Positions 24,236-32,437 of a stretch of DNA of 64,000 nucleotides are shown here, piece by piece. Source of the DNA: Flavimaricola sp. (GTDB lineage Bacteria > Pseudomonadota > Alphaproteobacteria > Rhodobacterales > Rhodobacteraceae); contig JAQWWH010000010.1 in the NCBI GenBank assembly GCA_029255105.1, positions 62,001-126,000 of the forward strand. The letters run 5' to 3'. The notes beneath the pieces are model-generated. The model saw only the letters and a program-made list of their open reading frames with translations, searched no databases and had not been told where the DNA came from. A program made the position numbers and the translations under genes. Each line of letters opens with the position of its first letter. Position 1 is the first letter of the stretch.

Positions 24236-25788
24236 TACGCAGCCTCCCCTGTCATGCCGGCCATCAGCAGGCCGAGTTCCTTGGCATCGGTCTCACTGGG
24301 CAGTCGTTCGCCCATGATCTGACCGTCGAACATGACTGCGATCCGGTCGGACAGGGACAGGATCTCGTCCAACTCGACCGAGACCAGAAGGATCGCCTTG
24401 CCCTGATCGCGCAGGGCAACGATCTGCTGGTGGATGAATTCGATGGCCCCGATGTCGACGCCGCGGGTCGGCTGGCCGATCAGCAGAAGATCGGGGTTCC
24501 GCTCAATCTCGCGGGCAAGGACGATCTTTTGCTGGTTGCCACCGGAAAAGTTCTTGGCACTTAGTTTGGGGTCGGGTGGGCGCACGTCAAAGCGGCCCAT
24601 CTTGGCCGCGGCGTCCTCACGGATGGCGGCGTTGTCCATAAACAGGCGGGACTTCTGGTACTCCGGCTCGTGATGGTAGCCGAAAACGGCGTTTTCCCAG
24701 GCCATGTAGTCCATGATCAGCCCTTCGCGCTGGCGGTCCTCGGGCACATGGGCGATGCCGCGATGGCGGCGGCTTTGACCGTCCGAATGTTTGCCCGTCA
24801 GGTCAATCAGTTCGCCGTTCAGGCGGATGGTACCGCTGGCCTTTTCGTAGCCGCCCAGCACTTCAAGCAGTTCGGACTGGCCATTGCCAGCGACCCCGGC
24901 GATTCCGAGAATCTCACCGGCCCGGACGTCAAAGCTGATCCCCTTAAGGCGACGCACACCCTTGTCATCGGTCACCTTGAGATCGCGGACCTCAAGAACG
25001 TTGGCCCCCGGCGTTGCGGGCTTCTTGTCGACGCGCAATAGAACCTTCCGACCGACCATCAACTCAGCGAGTTCAGGTGGGGAGGTTTCGGCTGTCTTGA
25101 CCGTCGCAGTCATCTCACCGCGGCGCATGACGCTGACGGTTTCGGTGATTTCCATGATCTCGCGCAGCTTGTGGGTGATCAGGATGATCGTCTTACCCTC
25201 TTCCTTCAGCCGTCCAAGAATGCGGAACAGCTGATCGGCTTCGGCCGGGGTCAGGACGCCTGTGGGTTCGTCAAGGATGAGGATGTCGGCCTTGCGATAC
25301 AGGGCCTTAAGGATTTCGACCCGCTGCTGCATGCCCACGCCGATATCCTCGATCAAGGCATCGGGGTCCACGTTCAGTTCGTACTCCTCGGCCAGCGATT
25401 TCAATTCGCGGCGGGCACGGGCAAGGGACGGGCGCAGCAGGCCCGAATCTTCGGCCCCCAGCACGACGTTCTCCAGAACCGTGAAGTTTTCGACCAGTTT
25501 GAAGTGCTGGAACACCATGCCAATACCGGCGGCGATGGCCGCCTGGCTGTCGGGGATCAGGGTCTTGGACCCGTTGATGAAAATCTCGCCAGCGTCGGCC
25601 TTATAGAACCCGTAAAGGATGCTCATCAGGGTCGACTTGCCTGCACCATTCTCGCCGATGATGCCATGGATCGTGCCGGGCATCACGCGGATCGAGATAT
25701 CCTTGTTGGCCTGAACCGCGCCAAAGGCCTTTGAGATTCCGCGAAGCTCGATCGCGGGGTGTGCTGTACCGGATGCGGGAGAGGTCAT
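24235..25788 (-). CDS. nucleoside/sugar-type ABC transporter ATPase with two cassettes
   Basis: A 517-residue protein with two ATP-binding cassettes. The first has Walker A GENGAGKSTLM, a degenerate signature VGMQQRVEILKAL and Walker B ILILDEPTGVLTP. The second has GVAGNGQSELLEVLGG in place of a canonical Walker A, then NFSGGNQQKIVLARE and LLLIGQPTRGVDIGAIEF. A degenerate second cassette is normal for this RbsA/NupO-like family. Energises uptake through the two permeases that follow. 81 bases separate it from the binding-protein gene; that gap holds a strong hairpin. Confidence 0.93.
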   Translation of the reverse strand: MTSPASGTAHPAIELRGISKAFGAVQANKDISIRVMPGTIHGIIGENGAGKSTLMSILYGFYKADAGEIFINGSKTLIPDSQAAIAAGIGMVFQHFKLVENFTVLENVVLGAEDSGLLRPSLARARRELKSLAEEYELNVDPDALIEDIGVGMQQRVEILKALYRKADILILDEPTGVLTPAEADQLFRILGRLKEEGKTIILITHKLREIMEITETVSVMRRGEMTATVKTAETSPPELAELMVGRKVLLRVDKKPATPGANVLEVRDLKVTDDKGVRRLKGISFDVRAGEILGIAGVAGNGQSELLEVLGGYEKASGTIRLNGELIDLTGKHSDGQSRRHRGIAHVPEDRQREGLIMDYMAWENAVFGYHHEPEYQKSRLFMDNAAIREDAAAKMGRFDVRPPDPKLSAKNFSGGNQQKIVLAREIERNPDLLLIGQPTRGVDIGAIEFIHQQIVALRDQGKAILLVSVELDEILSLSDRIAVMFDGQIMGERLPSETDAKELGLLMAGMTGEAA

Positions 25789-25812
25789 CTGTGCCCTGCC
25801 TCATGTTTTGGA

Positions 25813-25847
25813 AAAGGGCCGCGCCACGATGCGTGACGCGGCCCTTT
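25813..25847 (-). terminator. hairpin between binding protein and ATPase genes
   Basis: AAAGGGCCGCG (25813-25823) pairs perfectly with CGCGGCCCTTT (25837-25847) around a 13-base loop, followed by Ts on the minus strand. It lies just after the binding-protein stop. Such intercistronic hairpins commonly let the solute-binding protein be made in excess over the membrane components. Confidence 0.8.
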
Positions 25848-25869
25848 CTTTGCTTGCGTGTCGGCTGAC

Positions 25870-26865
25870 TTAGAACGTCAGGGCCGGGCAGGTTTCGTCG
25901 CTGGTGTAGTCGTGGACAGACAGCGAACCGGCAGAGATTTCCGCGGCGGCAGCTTCGACAGCGGCTGTCATCTCGTCCGAAATCAGCTCTGCGTTGAACT
26001 CGTCAAGCGCGTAGCCGACACCACCGTTGGCGACGCCCATCACGTTGAACCCAGTCTCAACGTCGGGACCGGCCAGCATGGCTTCGTAAACCGCGTTGTC
26101 GACGCGCTTGAGCATGGAGGTCAGAACTTGGCCCGGGTGCAGGTAGTTCTGGTTGGCATCTACACCGATCGACAGGATGTCGCTGTCGGCGGCGGTTTGC
26201 AGAACACCAACGCCGGTTCCGCCAGCAGCCGCATAGACCACATCAGCACCCTGGCTGATCTGGGCCAACGTCAGCTCGGACCCTTTGACGGGGTCGTTCC
26301 AGGCGGCGGGGGTGGTGCCGGTCATGTTGGCGATGACGGTGGCATCGGGGTTCACGGCCATGACGCCCTGAGCGTAGCCGCAAGCGAACTTGCGGATCAG
26401 CGGGATGTCCATGCCGCCGATGAAGCCGACGGTGTCGGATTCGGAGGCCATCGCCGCCAGCATGCCGACGAGGTACGAACCTTCATGCTCGTTGAACACG
26501 ACCGAACGGACGTTCGGGGCGTCGACGACCATGTCGATGATGACGAACTTGGTGTCGGGGTAGTCACCGGCAACCTCGGACAGCGGCGTGGCGAACGAGA
26601 AGCCGGCCATGACGATGGGGTTGTTGCCAGCTTCGGCAAAGCGGCGCAGGGCCTGCTCGCGCTGTGCATCCGACTGAAGCTCGGTCTCGGCAAACGAACC
26701 GCCGGTCTCTTCGGCCCAACGCAGTGCGCCGTTAAAGGCGGATTCGTTGAACGACTTGTCGAACTTGCCGCCAAGATCGAAGATCAGGGCCGGGTCGGCC
26801 AGCGCGGCGCCAGCAGACAGGGCCAGCGCGGCGGTCGCGCCGAGGAATTTCGTGAAGTGGGTCAT
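25870..26865 (-). CDS. BMP-family substrate-binding protein, nucleoside ABC transporter
   Basis: A 331-residue periplasmic protein with a cleavable signal peptide (about 23 residues, ALADPAL cleavage region) and no lipobox Cys. DLGGKFDKSFNESAFNGAL is the BMP/PnrA family start, and GFSFATPL, SVVFNEHEGSYLVGMLAAM and GGMDIPLIRKFACGY are family blocks. BMP proteins bind purine nucleosides. Two cysteines, in FACGYAQG and DETCPALTF, could form a disulfide. First gene of the operon; a candidate promoter lies about 95 bases upstream. Confidence 0.93.
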   Translation of the reverse strand: MTHFTKFLGATAALALSAGAALADPALIFDLGGKFDKSFNESAFNGALRWAEETGGSFAETELQSDAQREQALRRFAEAGNNPIVMAGFSFATPLSEVAGDYPDTKFVIIDMVVDAPNVRSVVFNEHEGSYLVGMLAAMASESDTVGFIGGMDIPLIRKFACGYAQGVMAVNPDATVIANMTGTTPAAWNDPVKGSELTLAQISQGADVVYAAAGGTGVGVLQTAADSDILSIGVDANQNYLHPGQVLTSMLKRVDNAVYEAMLAGPDVETGFNVMGVANGGVGYALDEFNAELISDEMTAAVEAAAAEISAGSLSVHDYTSDETCPALTF

Positions 26866-26960
26866 ATGGGTCTCCCAGGACGTTTGAGCGCGGGGTGGCA
26901 GTCCCCGCCTGTTATCCGAACCAATCGCGCACCGAAGGGCGCACGACGGATCATTGACAG

Positions 26961-26989
26961 ATAAGGCAATGCGGGGCGGGGAGGGTCAA
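26961..26989 (-). promoter_or_regulatory. candidate sigma-70 promoter of the BMP transporter operon
   Basis: On the minus strand TTGACC (26989-26984), a 17-base spacer and CCTTAT (26966-26961) resemble -35 and -10 boxes. The leader that follows contains GCGGGG-N7-CCCCGC. No riboswitch consensus was recognised. Confidence 0.45.
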
Positions 26990-27056
26990 CAGGTTTTTGG
27001 GGGTTGAGCGGTCACTTCCTGTGCGTCTGTCCGTTCTTCGGGCTTGTGACGCTGGG

Positions 27057-27491
27057 TCACTGATCCGATCGGGGCGCTGAGGTAAGGGACTTGCGCAAAA
27101 CAAGGGCATCTACAAAAGCGCCGTTTGCCGTCCGGTAGTACCCAGTTCGGCGTCCGACCTGGTCATATCCTGCCTGCGCGTACAGCGCCCGGGCCGCAGC
27201 GTTGTCTTCGGCGACCTCGAGAAACACGAATTCTGCGCCCATTTGCGCGATGTCCGCCTCGAAATCCTGGAGGGCGGCTTTGGCCCGACCTTGCCGCCGC
27301 GCATTGGGCGGTGTCGCAAGGGTCAGAATCTCGGCCTCGTCCAGAGTGACGCGGCCCAGAACAAAAGACCGCTCGGTCCCGCTAAGAACGATGCCGGGGC
27401 TTTGCAGCAGGTCGGCCACTTCGGCCACGCTCCAGCCCCGCTCGCCGGGAAAGGCAAGTTGCAGGACATGGGAAATCTGTTCGGGCGTCAT
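27057..27491 (-). CDS. rimI: GNAT acetyltransferase, RimI-like
   Basis: A 144-residue GNAT fold. The LTLATPPNARRQGRAKAALQ segment is the acetyl-CoA pyrophosphate-binding R/Q-x-x-G-x-A motif, and FLEVAEDNAAARALYAQAGY is the conserved motif B typical of RimI. It would acetylate ribosomal protein S18 or other N-termini. The start overlaps the tsaB stop by ATGA; the tsaB-rimI pairing is common and supports the RimI name over a generic GNAT. Confidence 0.82.
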   Translation of the reverse strand: MTPEQISHVLQLAFPGERGWSVAEVADLLQSPGIVLSGTERSFVLGRVTLDEAEILTLATPPNARRQGRAKAALQDFEADIAQMGAEFVFLEVAEDNAAARALYAQAGYDQVGRRTGYYRTANGAFVDALVLRKSLTSAPRSDQ

Positions 27492-28138
27492 GGGATCAGG
27501 GTAGGGGCAGGGTCCCGCGAGGGGGCGGCATCCGCCTGACGGATGTAAAGCGGGGCTGGGCGCGGCTGCGGTTGGTCCAACCGGCTCTGAGCGATGCGGA
27601 GAATGCCGGTGATCTGATCATGACCGGGCGCGGTGGGAAGGGACAACAGGTTGCCGACGTCCTCCGCCCTCTGGCCGATGCATGTGGGGCGGATGTCGCC
27701 GATCAAGGCCATAAGGTCGTCAGCGTTCATGCCGCAAAGCGCAGGCACATCCGGTTCAGGCCCGAAAAGTTGCGCATAAAGCCTGTCCTGTCGCGCATCC
27801 CGCAGGGACAGGACCGGTCCGTGGTGGTCCAGCACCTGCGCCTCCAGCGACGTGACCCCTATAGCGGGCCGACCGAGCCCTAGCGCCAGCCCACGCGCTG
27901 CGGCGACCGCGATGCGAATGCCGGTGAAGTTGCCGGGGCCAATGCCGACGGCGACCGCATCAAGGTCCTGCCATGTCAGGCCTTGACCGCGCAGGACCTC
28001 TTCCAGCATTGGCATAAGGTGCTCTGCTTGCCCTTTGGCCATCTCGTCGGTTCGGGTCAACACTTTGCCATCAAACAACAAAGCGGCGGCGCAATGCGCC
28101 GCCGATGTATCAAAAGCCAATATGACAGGTTTGGTCAC
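27488..28138 (-). CDS. tsaB: tRNA threonylcarbamoyladenosine biosynthesis protein TsaB
   Basis: A 216-residue ASKHA-fold protein. ILAFDTSAAHCAAALL is the start of the phosphate-1 motif, and VAVGIGPGNFTGIRIAVAAARGLA is the TsaB signature. It acts with TsaD and TsaE in making t6A37 on ANN-decoding tRNAs. The C-terminal 60 residues are diverged and Pro-rich. Followed by rimI with overlap; preceded by a NifU-type gene 6 bases away. Confidence 0.92.
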   Translation of the reverse strand: MTKPVILAFDTSAAHCAAALLFDGKVLTRTDEMAKGQAEHLMPMLEEVLRGQGLTWQDLDAVAVGIGPGNFTGIRIAVAAARGLALGLGRPAIGVTSLEAQVLDHHGPVLSLRDARQDRLYAQLFGPEPDVPALCGMNADDLMALIGDIRPTCIGQRAEDVGNLLSLPTAPGHDQITGILRIAQSRLDQPQPRPAPLYIRQADAAPSRDPAPTLIP

Positions 28139-28144
28139 GCCGGG

Positions 28145-28705
28145 TCAGGCGGCGACGGGCCGAACCTCGACCACTTCGGGGATGTAATGCCGCAACAGGT
28201 TCTCGATCCCCATCTTGAGGGTCAAGGTCGAAGAGGGGCAACCGGCGCAGGCACCCTGCATGTGCAGATAGACGATCCCGCGGTCAAAGCCGTGAAAGGT
28301 GATGTCTCCGCCGTCCTGGGCAACAGCCGGGCGGACCCTTGTGTCCAGAAGCTCTTTGATCTGGTCGACAATGCCCGAATCTTCGCCGCTGTGCGCGGCA
28401 TGGCCCGAGGAAGCCTGCTCACCCTCGACGACCGGTTGGCCGGATTGGTAATGCTCCATCACCGCGCCAAGGATGGCCGGCTTGATGTGATCCCAGTCGA
28501 TCCCCTCTGCCTTTGTCACCGTCACGAAGTCGAGGCCAAAGAACACCCCGGTGACACCGTCTACCGCAAAGATGCGAGAGGCCAACGGCGACCGCGCAGC
28601 AGCCTCGGCCGTGCCAAAGTCAGCAGTCCCGACGTCAAGGACAGGCTGCCCTGGCAGAAACTTGAGCGTCGCTGGATTCGGCGTGGATTCAGTCTGGATA
28701 AACAT
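28145..28705 (-). CDS. NifU-type Fe-S scaffold/carrier protein (NfuA-like)
   Basis: A 186-residue protein with an N-terminal Nfu_N domain (MFIQTESTPNPATLKFLPGQ) and a C-terminal NifU domain carrying GACAGCPSSTLTLKMGIE, whose CxxC pair holds a [4Fe-4S] cluster at the dimer interface. This domain order is the alphaproteobacterial/mitochondrial Nfu1 type. The internal ATG at 28705 begins the family sequence. It delivers clusters to apoproteins, likely including the Fe-S enzymes in this window such as SdhB. Confidence 0.92.
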   Translation of the reverse strand: MFIQTESTPNPATLKFLPGQPVLDVGTADFGTAEAAARSPLASRIFAVDGVTGVFFGLDFVTVTKAEGIDWDHIKPAILGAVMEHYQSGQPVVEGEQASSGHAAHSGEDSGIVDQIKELLDTRVRPAVAQDGGDITFHGFDRGIVYLHMQGACAGCPSSTLTLKMGIENLLRHYIPEVVEVRPVAA

Positions 28706-28836
28706 CAGAGGCCAACCTTTTCTATCAGGATACAAGATATGCGGCGCAGGCCCTCACAAGTCAAGGTTTGGAACCATTCTAAATTGACGCGTGAAAGGAT
28801 GGGACTGCCGTTTCGTTGATGTCACAACGGCCAGAA

Positions 28837-28858
28837 GGCCCACCTTTTCAGGTGGGCC
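28837..28858. terminator. hairpin terminator
   Basis: GGCCCACC (28837-28844) and GGTGGGCC (28851-28858) form a perfect 8-base stem with a 6-base loop, just past the stop of the small secreted protein gene at 28886. The T-tract is short on either strand. Confidence 0.65.
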
Positions 28859-28885
28859 CTTGCCGTGTGGTCATCTCGGACGACG

Positions 28886-29227
28886 TTACATACGTTCAGA
28901 GATGCGGTAGTCCTTCTCGGCTACGACCTGACCATTCACGGTCATGATCGCGATCACATCCGACAACGGACGCTGCTTGAGTTGAATGCGTACGTCCTGG
29001 TTGGCACCGGCATTGATGTCGGTGGAACCAAGAAGCTGGCCAACTTCGCCGCCGCGGTATTCGTAGATTTCAACCATCCCGCTGTCGGCCGCACTCAGGG
29101 TGCCAAGGTCGATCGTGGATGAGGAGGGGAGCGTCTCACCGTAAGAAAAGTAGTTGGTGCTGGCGCTGGCGAGGGTGGCGGTGCCAAGAGCGGCGACAGT
29201 GGCGAGTGCGATAATTTTAATGGACAT
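28886..29227 (-). CDS. small secreted hypothetical protein
   Basis: A 113-residue protein with a clear signal peptide (MSIKIIALATVAALGTATLA, cleavage near ASA-ST). The mature 90 residues contain YFSYGETLPSSSTIDLGTLS and GMVEIYEYRGGEVGQLLGS, suggesting a small beta-rich periplasmic protein; no cysteines. No family recognised. AAAAGGATT precedes the ATG. A 42-base imperfect palindrome lies 34-75 bases upstream, and a hairpin terminator follows, so it is probably a monocistronic, regulated gene. Confidence 0.72.
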   Translation of the reverse strand: MSIKIIALATVAALGTATLASASTNYFSYGETLPSSSTIDLGTLSAADSGMVEIYEYRGGEVGQLLGSTDINAGANQDVRIQLKQRPLSDVIAIMTVNGQVVAEKDYRISERM

Positions 29228-29613
29228 GATATAATCCTTTTCAGGTGCTGCGGTTTGTAGTCATTCGTTGACGTTGGGAACGTTCCCGTCGTCGGTGAAT
29301 GACATCTGGGCACCAAATCTGATGAGGAAAGGCTTTGAAATATCACGAAAAAAAGACTGGGTTGTGATGTTTCAGCGCCCTTGAAATACGCAAAGGCCAA
29401 GGGGGCACCGCTCAGGCGCCTAGGCGCACAACCCTCTTGTCTGCAGCGCACAGAAATACGCATCTGGCGGCACTATCGTGCTCACGCAACGGAGATAATC
29501 GTGTCCTGCTCAAAGCTGATCACAAGATGTTTTTCTGCTCTGGTCGCGCCAGCGTTACCAAAAGGTCGTTTGGGGGCGGACAGTTGGCAGGATAGACCCA
29601 CCAATCGCAATGA
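29228..29613. other. 386-base intergenic region
   Basis: This is the longest gap without a gene in the window. It contains the leader of the small secreted gene with its palindrome (29261-29302), and the region downstream of the universal stress gene. It is richer in A/T than its flanks around 29310-29370. I see no tRNA, no convincing small gene and no repeat copy in it. Confidence 0.6.
29261..29302. promoter_or_regulatory. long imperfect palindrome upstream of the small secreted gene
   Basis: TCATTC (29261-29266) and GAATGA (29297-29302) flank an inner perfect 12-base palindrome, GGGAACGTTCCC (29276-29287), with further GACG/CGTC pairing between. About 17 of 21 positions per arm match. It could be an operator or a stable leader structure. 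Confidence 0.45.
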
Positions 29614-30069
29614 TCAGGTGATCGCTTCGAGCCGTTCTTTGGACATATCGCCCGGAACGATGGTGATCGGGATCGGCAAGCTGCCGGAATTCCGGGTCAA
29701 CTGGGTGACAAGCGGGCCGGGCCCCTTGTTGTCTGTGCCCGCGCCCAGCACCAAAACCCCGATATCGGGGTCTTCGGTGATCTGGGCCATAATCTCGGGC
29801 ACGGCTTCGCCTTCGCGGATGACCAACTCCGGGTCGACGCCCTGTTTGTCCCGCATCCATTTGGCAAACACTTCAAAGTGCGCGTGGATCCGGTCACGGG
29901 CCTCAGAGCGCATGATTTCGGCCACGCCCAACCAGTGATTGAATTCATCTGGCGGAATAATGGAAAGGATAGCGACGCCACCGCCGGTTCGTGATGCACG
30001 CATGGCGGCAAAACGCATGGCGTTCAGACATTCCCGACTGTCGTCGAGCACCACCAGAAATTTGCGCAT
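29614..30069 (-). CDS. universal stress protein (UspA family)
   Basis: A 151-residue single-domain Usp protein. MRKFLVVLDDSRECLNAMRF is the start with the conserved Asp, and VLVLGAGTDNKGPGPLVTQL replaces the usual G-2x-G-9x-G-(S/T) ATP loop, so nucleotide binding is uncertain. The ATG at 30069 is preceded by GGAGAGGACC; upstream starts would encode non-family sequence. It is divergent from the OsmC gene with a 112-base shared control region, consistent with joint stress regulation (inference). Confidence 0.85.
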   Translation of the reverse strand: MRKFLVVLDDSRECLNAMRFAAMRASRTGGGVAILSIIPPDEFNHWLGVAEIMRSEARDRIHAHFEVFAKWMRDKQGVDPELVIREGEAVPEIMAQITEDPDIGVLVLGAGTDNKGPGPLVTQLTRNSGSLPIPITIVPGDMSKERLEAIT

Positions 30070-30181
30070 GGTCCTCTCCTTTACCCCAGCGCGATACTGC
30101 CGGAAGCGGGGGCAGGTGGCAACGGGTCTTGCCAGACGCGTCCCGGACCGGCAGGTCTTGGGCAATCGAAAGGAGCCTGGG

Positions 30182-30649
30182 ATGGCACAGCATGACTATA
30201 CCGCCCGGATCGTCTGGACAGGCAATCGCGGCGATGGGAACCGCAGTTATCGGGGCTATGACCGAAATTGGGAGGTTCAGACCCCCGGCAAGCCAGTCAT
30301 CAGGTGTTCAAACGATCCCCTGCTAGGCGGCGATCCAACATTGCACAATCCCGAGGATATGCTGATCGCGGCACTAAGCGCCTGCCATATGCTTTGGTAT
30401 CTGCACCTGGCCTCGGATGCCAAGGTGCTGGTGACCGACTACCGCGATGATCCGATCGCCATTGGCGAAACCCAACCCGATGGGGCAGGCCGGTTTCTGA
30501 GCGCGACATTGCGGCCGATCATCACCGTGGCTGCCGGAACCGATCTGACGTTGGCAGAGGCCTTGCATCATCGCATTCACAAGACCTGCTTCATTGCCCG
30601 GTCAGTGAACTTTCCGGTGACATACGAGGCCAAATACCAGATCGGCTGA
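30182..30649 (+). CDS. OsmC family peroxidase-like protein
   Basis: A 155-residue OsmC-fold protein. HNPEDMLIAALSACHMLWYL contains the first redox Cys in its usual helix, and HKTCFIARSVNFPV the second. Members reduce organic hydroperoxides using a Cys pair. The ATG at 30182 follows AAAGGAGCC; frames further upstream overlap the divergent stress gene and encode no family sequence. Ends 5 bases before the convergent ilvE. Confidence 0.88.
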   Translation: MAQHDYTARIVWTGNRGDGNRSYRGYDRNWEVQTPGKPVIRCSNDPLLGGDPTLHNPEDMLIAALSACHMLWYLHLASDAKVLVTDYRDDPIAIGETQPDGAGRFLSATLRPIITVAAGTDLTLAEALHHRIHKTCFIARSVNFPVTYEAKYQIG

Positions 30650-30653
30650 CGGC

Positions 30654-31529
30654 CTAGCCGTTGGCTGTCGCCCAGTCCCAATACATCTCGCGCACCCGCC
30701 GGGTCACGGGATTGCCGTTGGGCCCGACGTCATAGGTCTTGTCGTCAAAGGCGCTGACGGGGGTGACCTTCATCATGTTGCCCGAAGTAAAGACTTCGTC
30801 CGCGTCGAGGAAATCGTCGAACGTCATGACGCATTCATGCACGGCAGAGCCATCAGCCGCTAGGTTGCTGATATGGCGGGCCCGTGTGATGCCCGCCAAA
30901 AAGGTGCCGTTGGGGATGGGGGTAAAGACTTCGCCGTCCTTGACCATAAAGATGTTGGCCGTCGCTGTTTCAGCCACATTGCCCATCGCATCCGCGACGA
31001 GGGCGTTGGTAAAGCCTTTTGACCGGGCCTCGACCAGCATTCTGGCATTGTTGGGATAAAGACAGCCTGCCTTGGCATTGACCACAGCGTCCTCAAGGAC
31101 CGGGCGGCGGAACCGGGTCCGGGTCAGGGTCGCCGACACCTCGGGCGGGGCCATGGGAATCTCTTCCAGACAGATGGCGAAACCGGTGGTGCCGGCCTTG
31201 GGGACGATTGCGGTCACATCGCCGTCCAGGGCCCAGTACATCGGGCGAATGTAGATCGGGGCCCCATCGGGGTAGGCCGCAAGCCCCTCGCGCACGATGG
31301 CGACCATGTCGTCGGTGCTGACGGTCGGGGTGACCATGAGGGCCTCTGCCGACCGGTTGACCCTTGCGCAATGGGCGGCAAGGTCGGGCACCAGCCCGTT
31401 GATGCAGCGCGCACCGTCAAAGACGCCTGACCCCAGCCAGCTGCCGTGATCCGCCGCGCGCATGATGGGGACGTCGCCGTCATGCCACTGGCCTTCGAAA
31501 TAGGTGCGGATATTCTTGCCGGTCGCCAT
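30654..31529 (-). CDS. ilvE: branched-chain amino acid aminotransferase (class IV PLP)
   Basis: A 291-residue fold-type IV aminotransferase. FDGARCINGLVPDLAAHCAR, IYIRPMYW and VVNAKAGCLYPNNARMLVEA (PLP Lys in AKAG) are present, followed by NVAETATANIFMV (phosphate region) and the FLAGITRARHI motif. It transaminates Leu, Ile and Val with 2-oxoglutarate. The ATG at 31529 is preceded by GGAGGACATC. A D-amino-acid transaminase reading is less likely given EIPMAPPEVSATL and overall similarity to roseobacter branched-chain enzymes. Confidence 0.88.
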   Translation of the reverse strand: MATGKNIRTYFEGQWHDGDVPIMRAADHGSWLGSGVFDGARCINGLVPDLAAHCARVNRSAEALMVTPTVSTDDMVAIVREGLAAYPDGAPIYIRPMYWALDGDVTAIVPKAGTTGFAICLEEIPMAPPEVSATLTRTRFRRPVLEDAVVNAKAGCLYPNNARMLVEARSKGFTNALVADAMGNVAETATANIFMVKDGEVFTPIPNGTFLAGITRARHISNLAADGSAVHECVMTFDDFLDADEVFTSGNMMKVTPVSAFDDKTYDVGPNGNPVTRRVREMYWDWATANG

Positions 31530-31648
31530 GATGTCCTCCGTTGTCGGAGGCACAGTAGGAGGGGGGGCTGACCGCGTCCAGACCATTGGGCCAGCCGTCG
31601 AGGCAGAACCTCGGCGATGTCCTTGGGGGGGGCAAAAGACTGAGGGGG

Positions 31649-31676
31649 CGCGTCCGGGTGGGGTGACCCGGACGCG
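31649..31676 (-). terminator. strong hairpin between VOC gene and ilvE
   Basis: CGCGTCCGGGT (31649-31659) pairs perfectly with ACCCGGACGCG (31666-31676) around a 6-base loop. It lies 124 bases past the VOC gene's stop and about 120 bases before ilvE on the minus strand, so it probably ends the VOC transcript. Confidence 0.6.
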
Positions 31677-31799
31677 TGGCTCGCGCGGGCAACGCAGGCC
31701 TCAGGCACCTCGGCGGCCGGGTATCCGCCGGGTCGGATGAACCGGAAATTGCGGCTCTTCGATAGTCATATCGGCCTTTGGATTCTCTTTTGTGACGCC

Positions 31800-32282
31800 T
31801 CAGGCGTCGGCTAGAAGGGCGTCCAGATCGAACCGCTGGTTCATCATGGTGAGGTTGCCGTCTGCATCCTTTGGCCATTCCGCATGGGGCCGATCATAGT
31901 AAAGCTCCACCCCGTTTCCGTCCGGATCATCAAGGTAAAGCGCGACGCTGACCCCGTGATCCGCCCAACCGGTCAGGGCATAGCCTGCATCCAGAACGGA
32001 CCGATAGACCCGCGCCAGCGACGCGCGGTCGGGATAGAGGAACGCTGCATGGTAAAGGCCGGTGTGTCCCTTGGGAGGGGGCAAGGCATTCAGACTGTCC
32101 CAGGTGTTCAGGCCAATGTGGTGATGATACCCGCCCGCTCCGAGGAACGCAGCCTGTGTCCCGTACCTGAGGTTCAGGGTAAAACCCAGAACCTCGGAAT
32201 AAAAGGTGATGGCACGGTCGAGGTCTGCGACGCGCAAATGAACGTGGCCAACGCTTGTAGCGGCAGGGGCAACAAAGGACAT
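31800..32282 (-). CDS. VOC-superfamily (glyoxalase/extradiol dioxygenase-like) protein
   Basis: A 160-residue protein with paired beta-alpha-beta-beta-beta modules. VGHVHLRVADLDRAITFYSE carries the first metal His; GYHHHIGLNTW and HTGLYHAAF follow, and LDDPDGNGVELYYDRP carries the closing Glu. This looks like a catechol-2,3-dioxygenase-like VOC protein rather than glyoxalase I; the substrate is unknown. GGAGG is well placed before the ATG at 32282. Confidence 0.82.
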   Translation of the reverse strand: MSFVAPAATSVGHVHLRVADLDRAITFYSEVLGFTLNLRYGTQAAFLGAGGYHHHIGLNTWDSLNALPPPKGHTGLYHAAFLYPDRASLARVYRSVLDAGYALTGWADHGVSVALYLDDPDGNGVELYYDRPHAEWPKDADGNLTMMNQRFDLDALLADA

Positions 32283-32419
32283 GTTCAGTCCTCCTTTCCC
32301 CATCAGGCTAGGCCGTTCAGTTCCGTCTTGTAAGTCCGACATTGCGCGAGGGGATGTGCGGAAATCCACAAGGATCGGCGGGCTAGTCCGCATCCTTTGG
32401 GGCTTAGTCCCAGAAGCAA

Positions 32420-32437
32420 GGTGGGTCCGGACCCACC
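32420..32437 (-). terminator. trpS terminator
   Basis: GGTGGGTCCGGACCCACC is a perfect 18-base palindrome directly abutting the trpS stop codon (32438-32440) on its downstream side, flanked by AA and TT. Confidence 0.7.

Noticed and set aside
24235-25788. Loss of function in the second ATPase cassette (GVAGNGQSE instead of a Walker A)
   Set aside because: A degenerate second nucleotide site is normal in this RbsA/NupO-like family.
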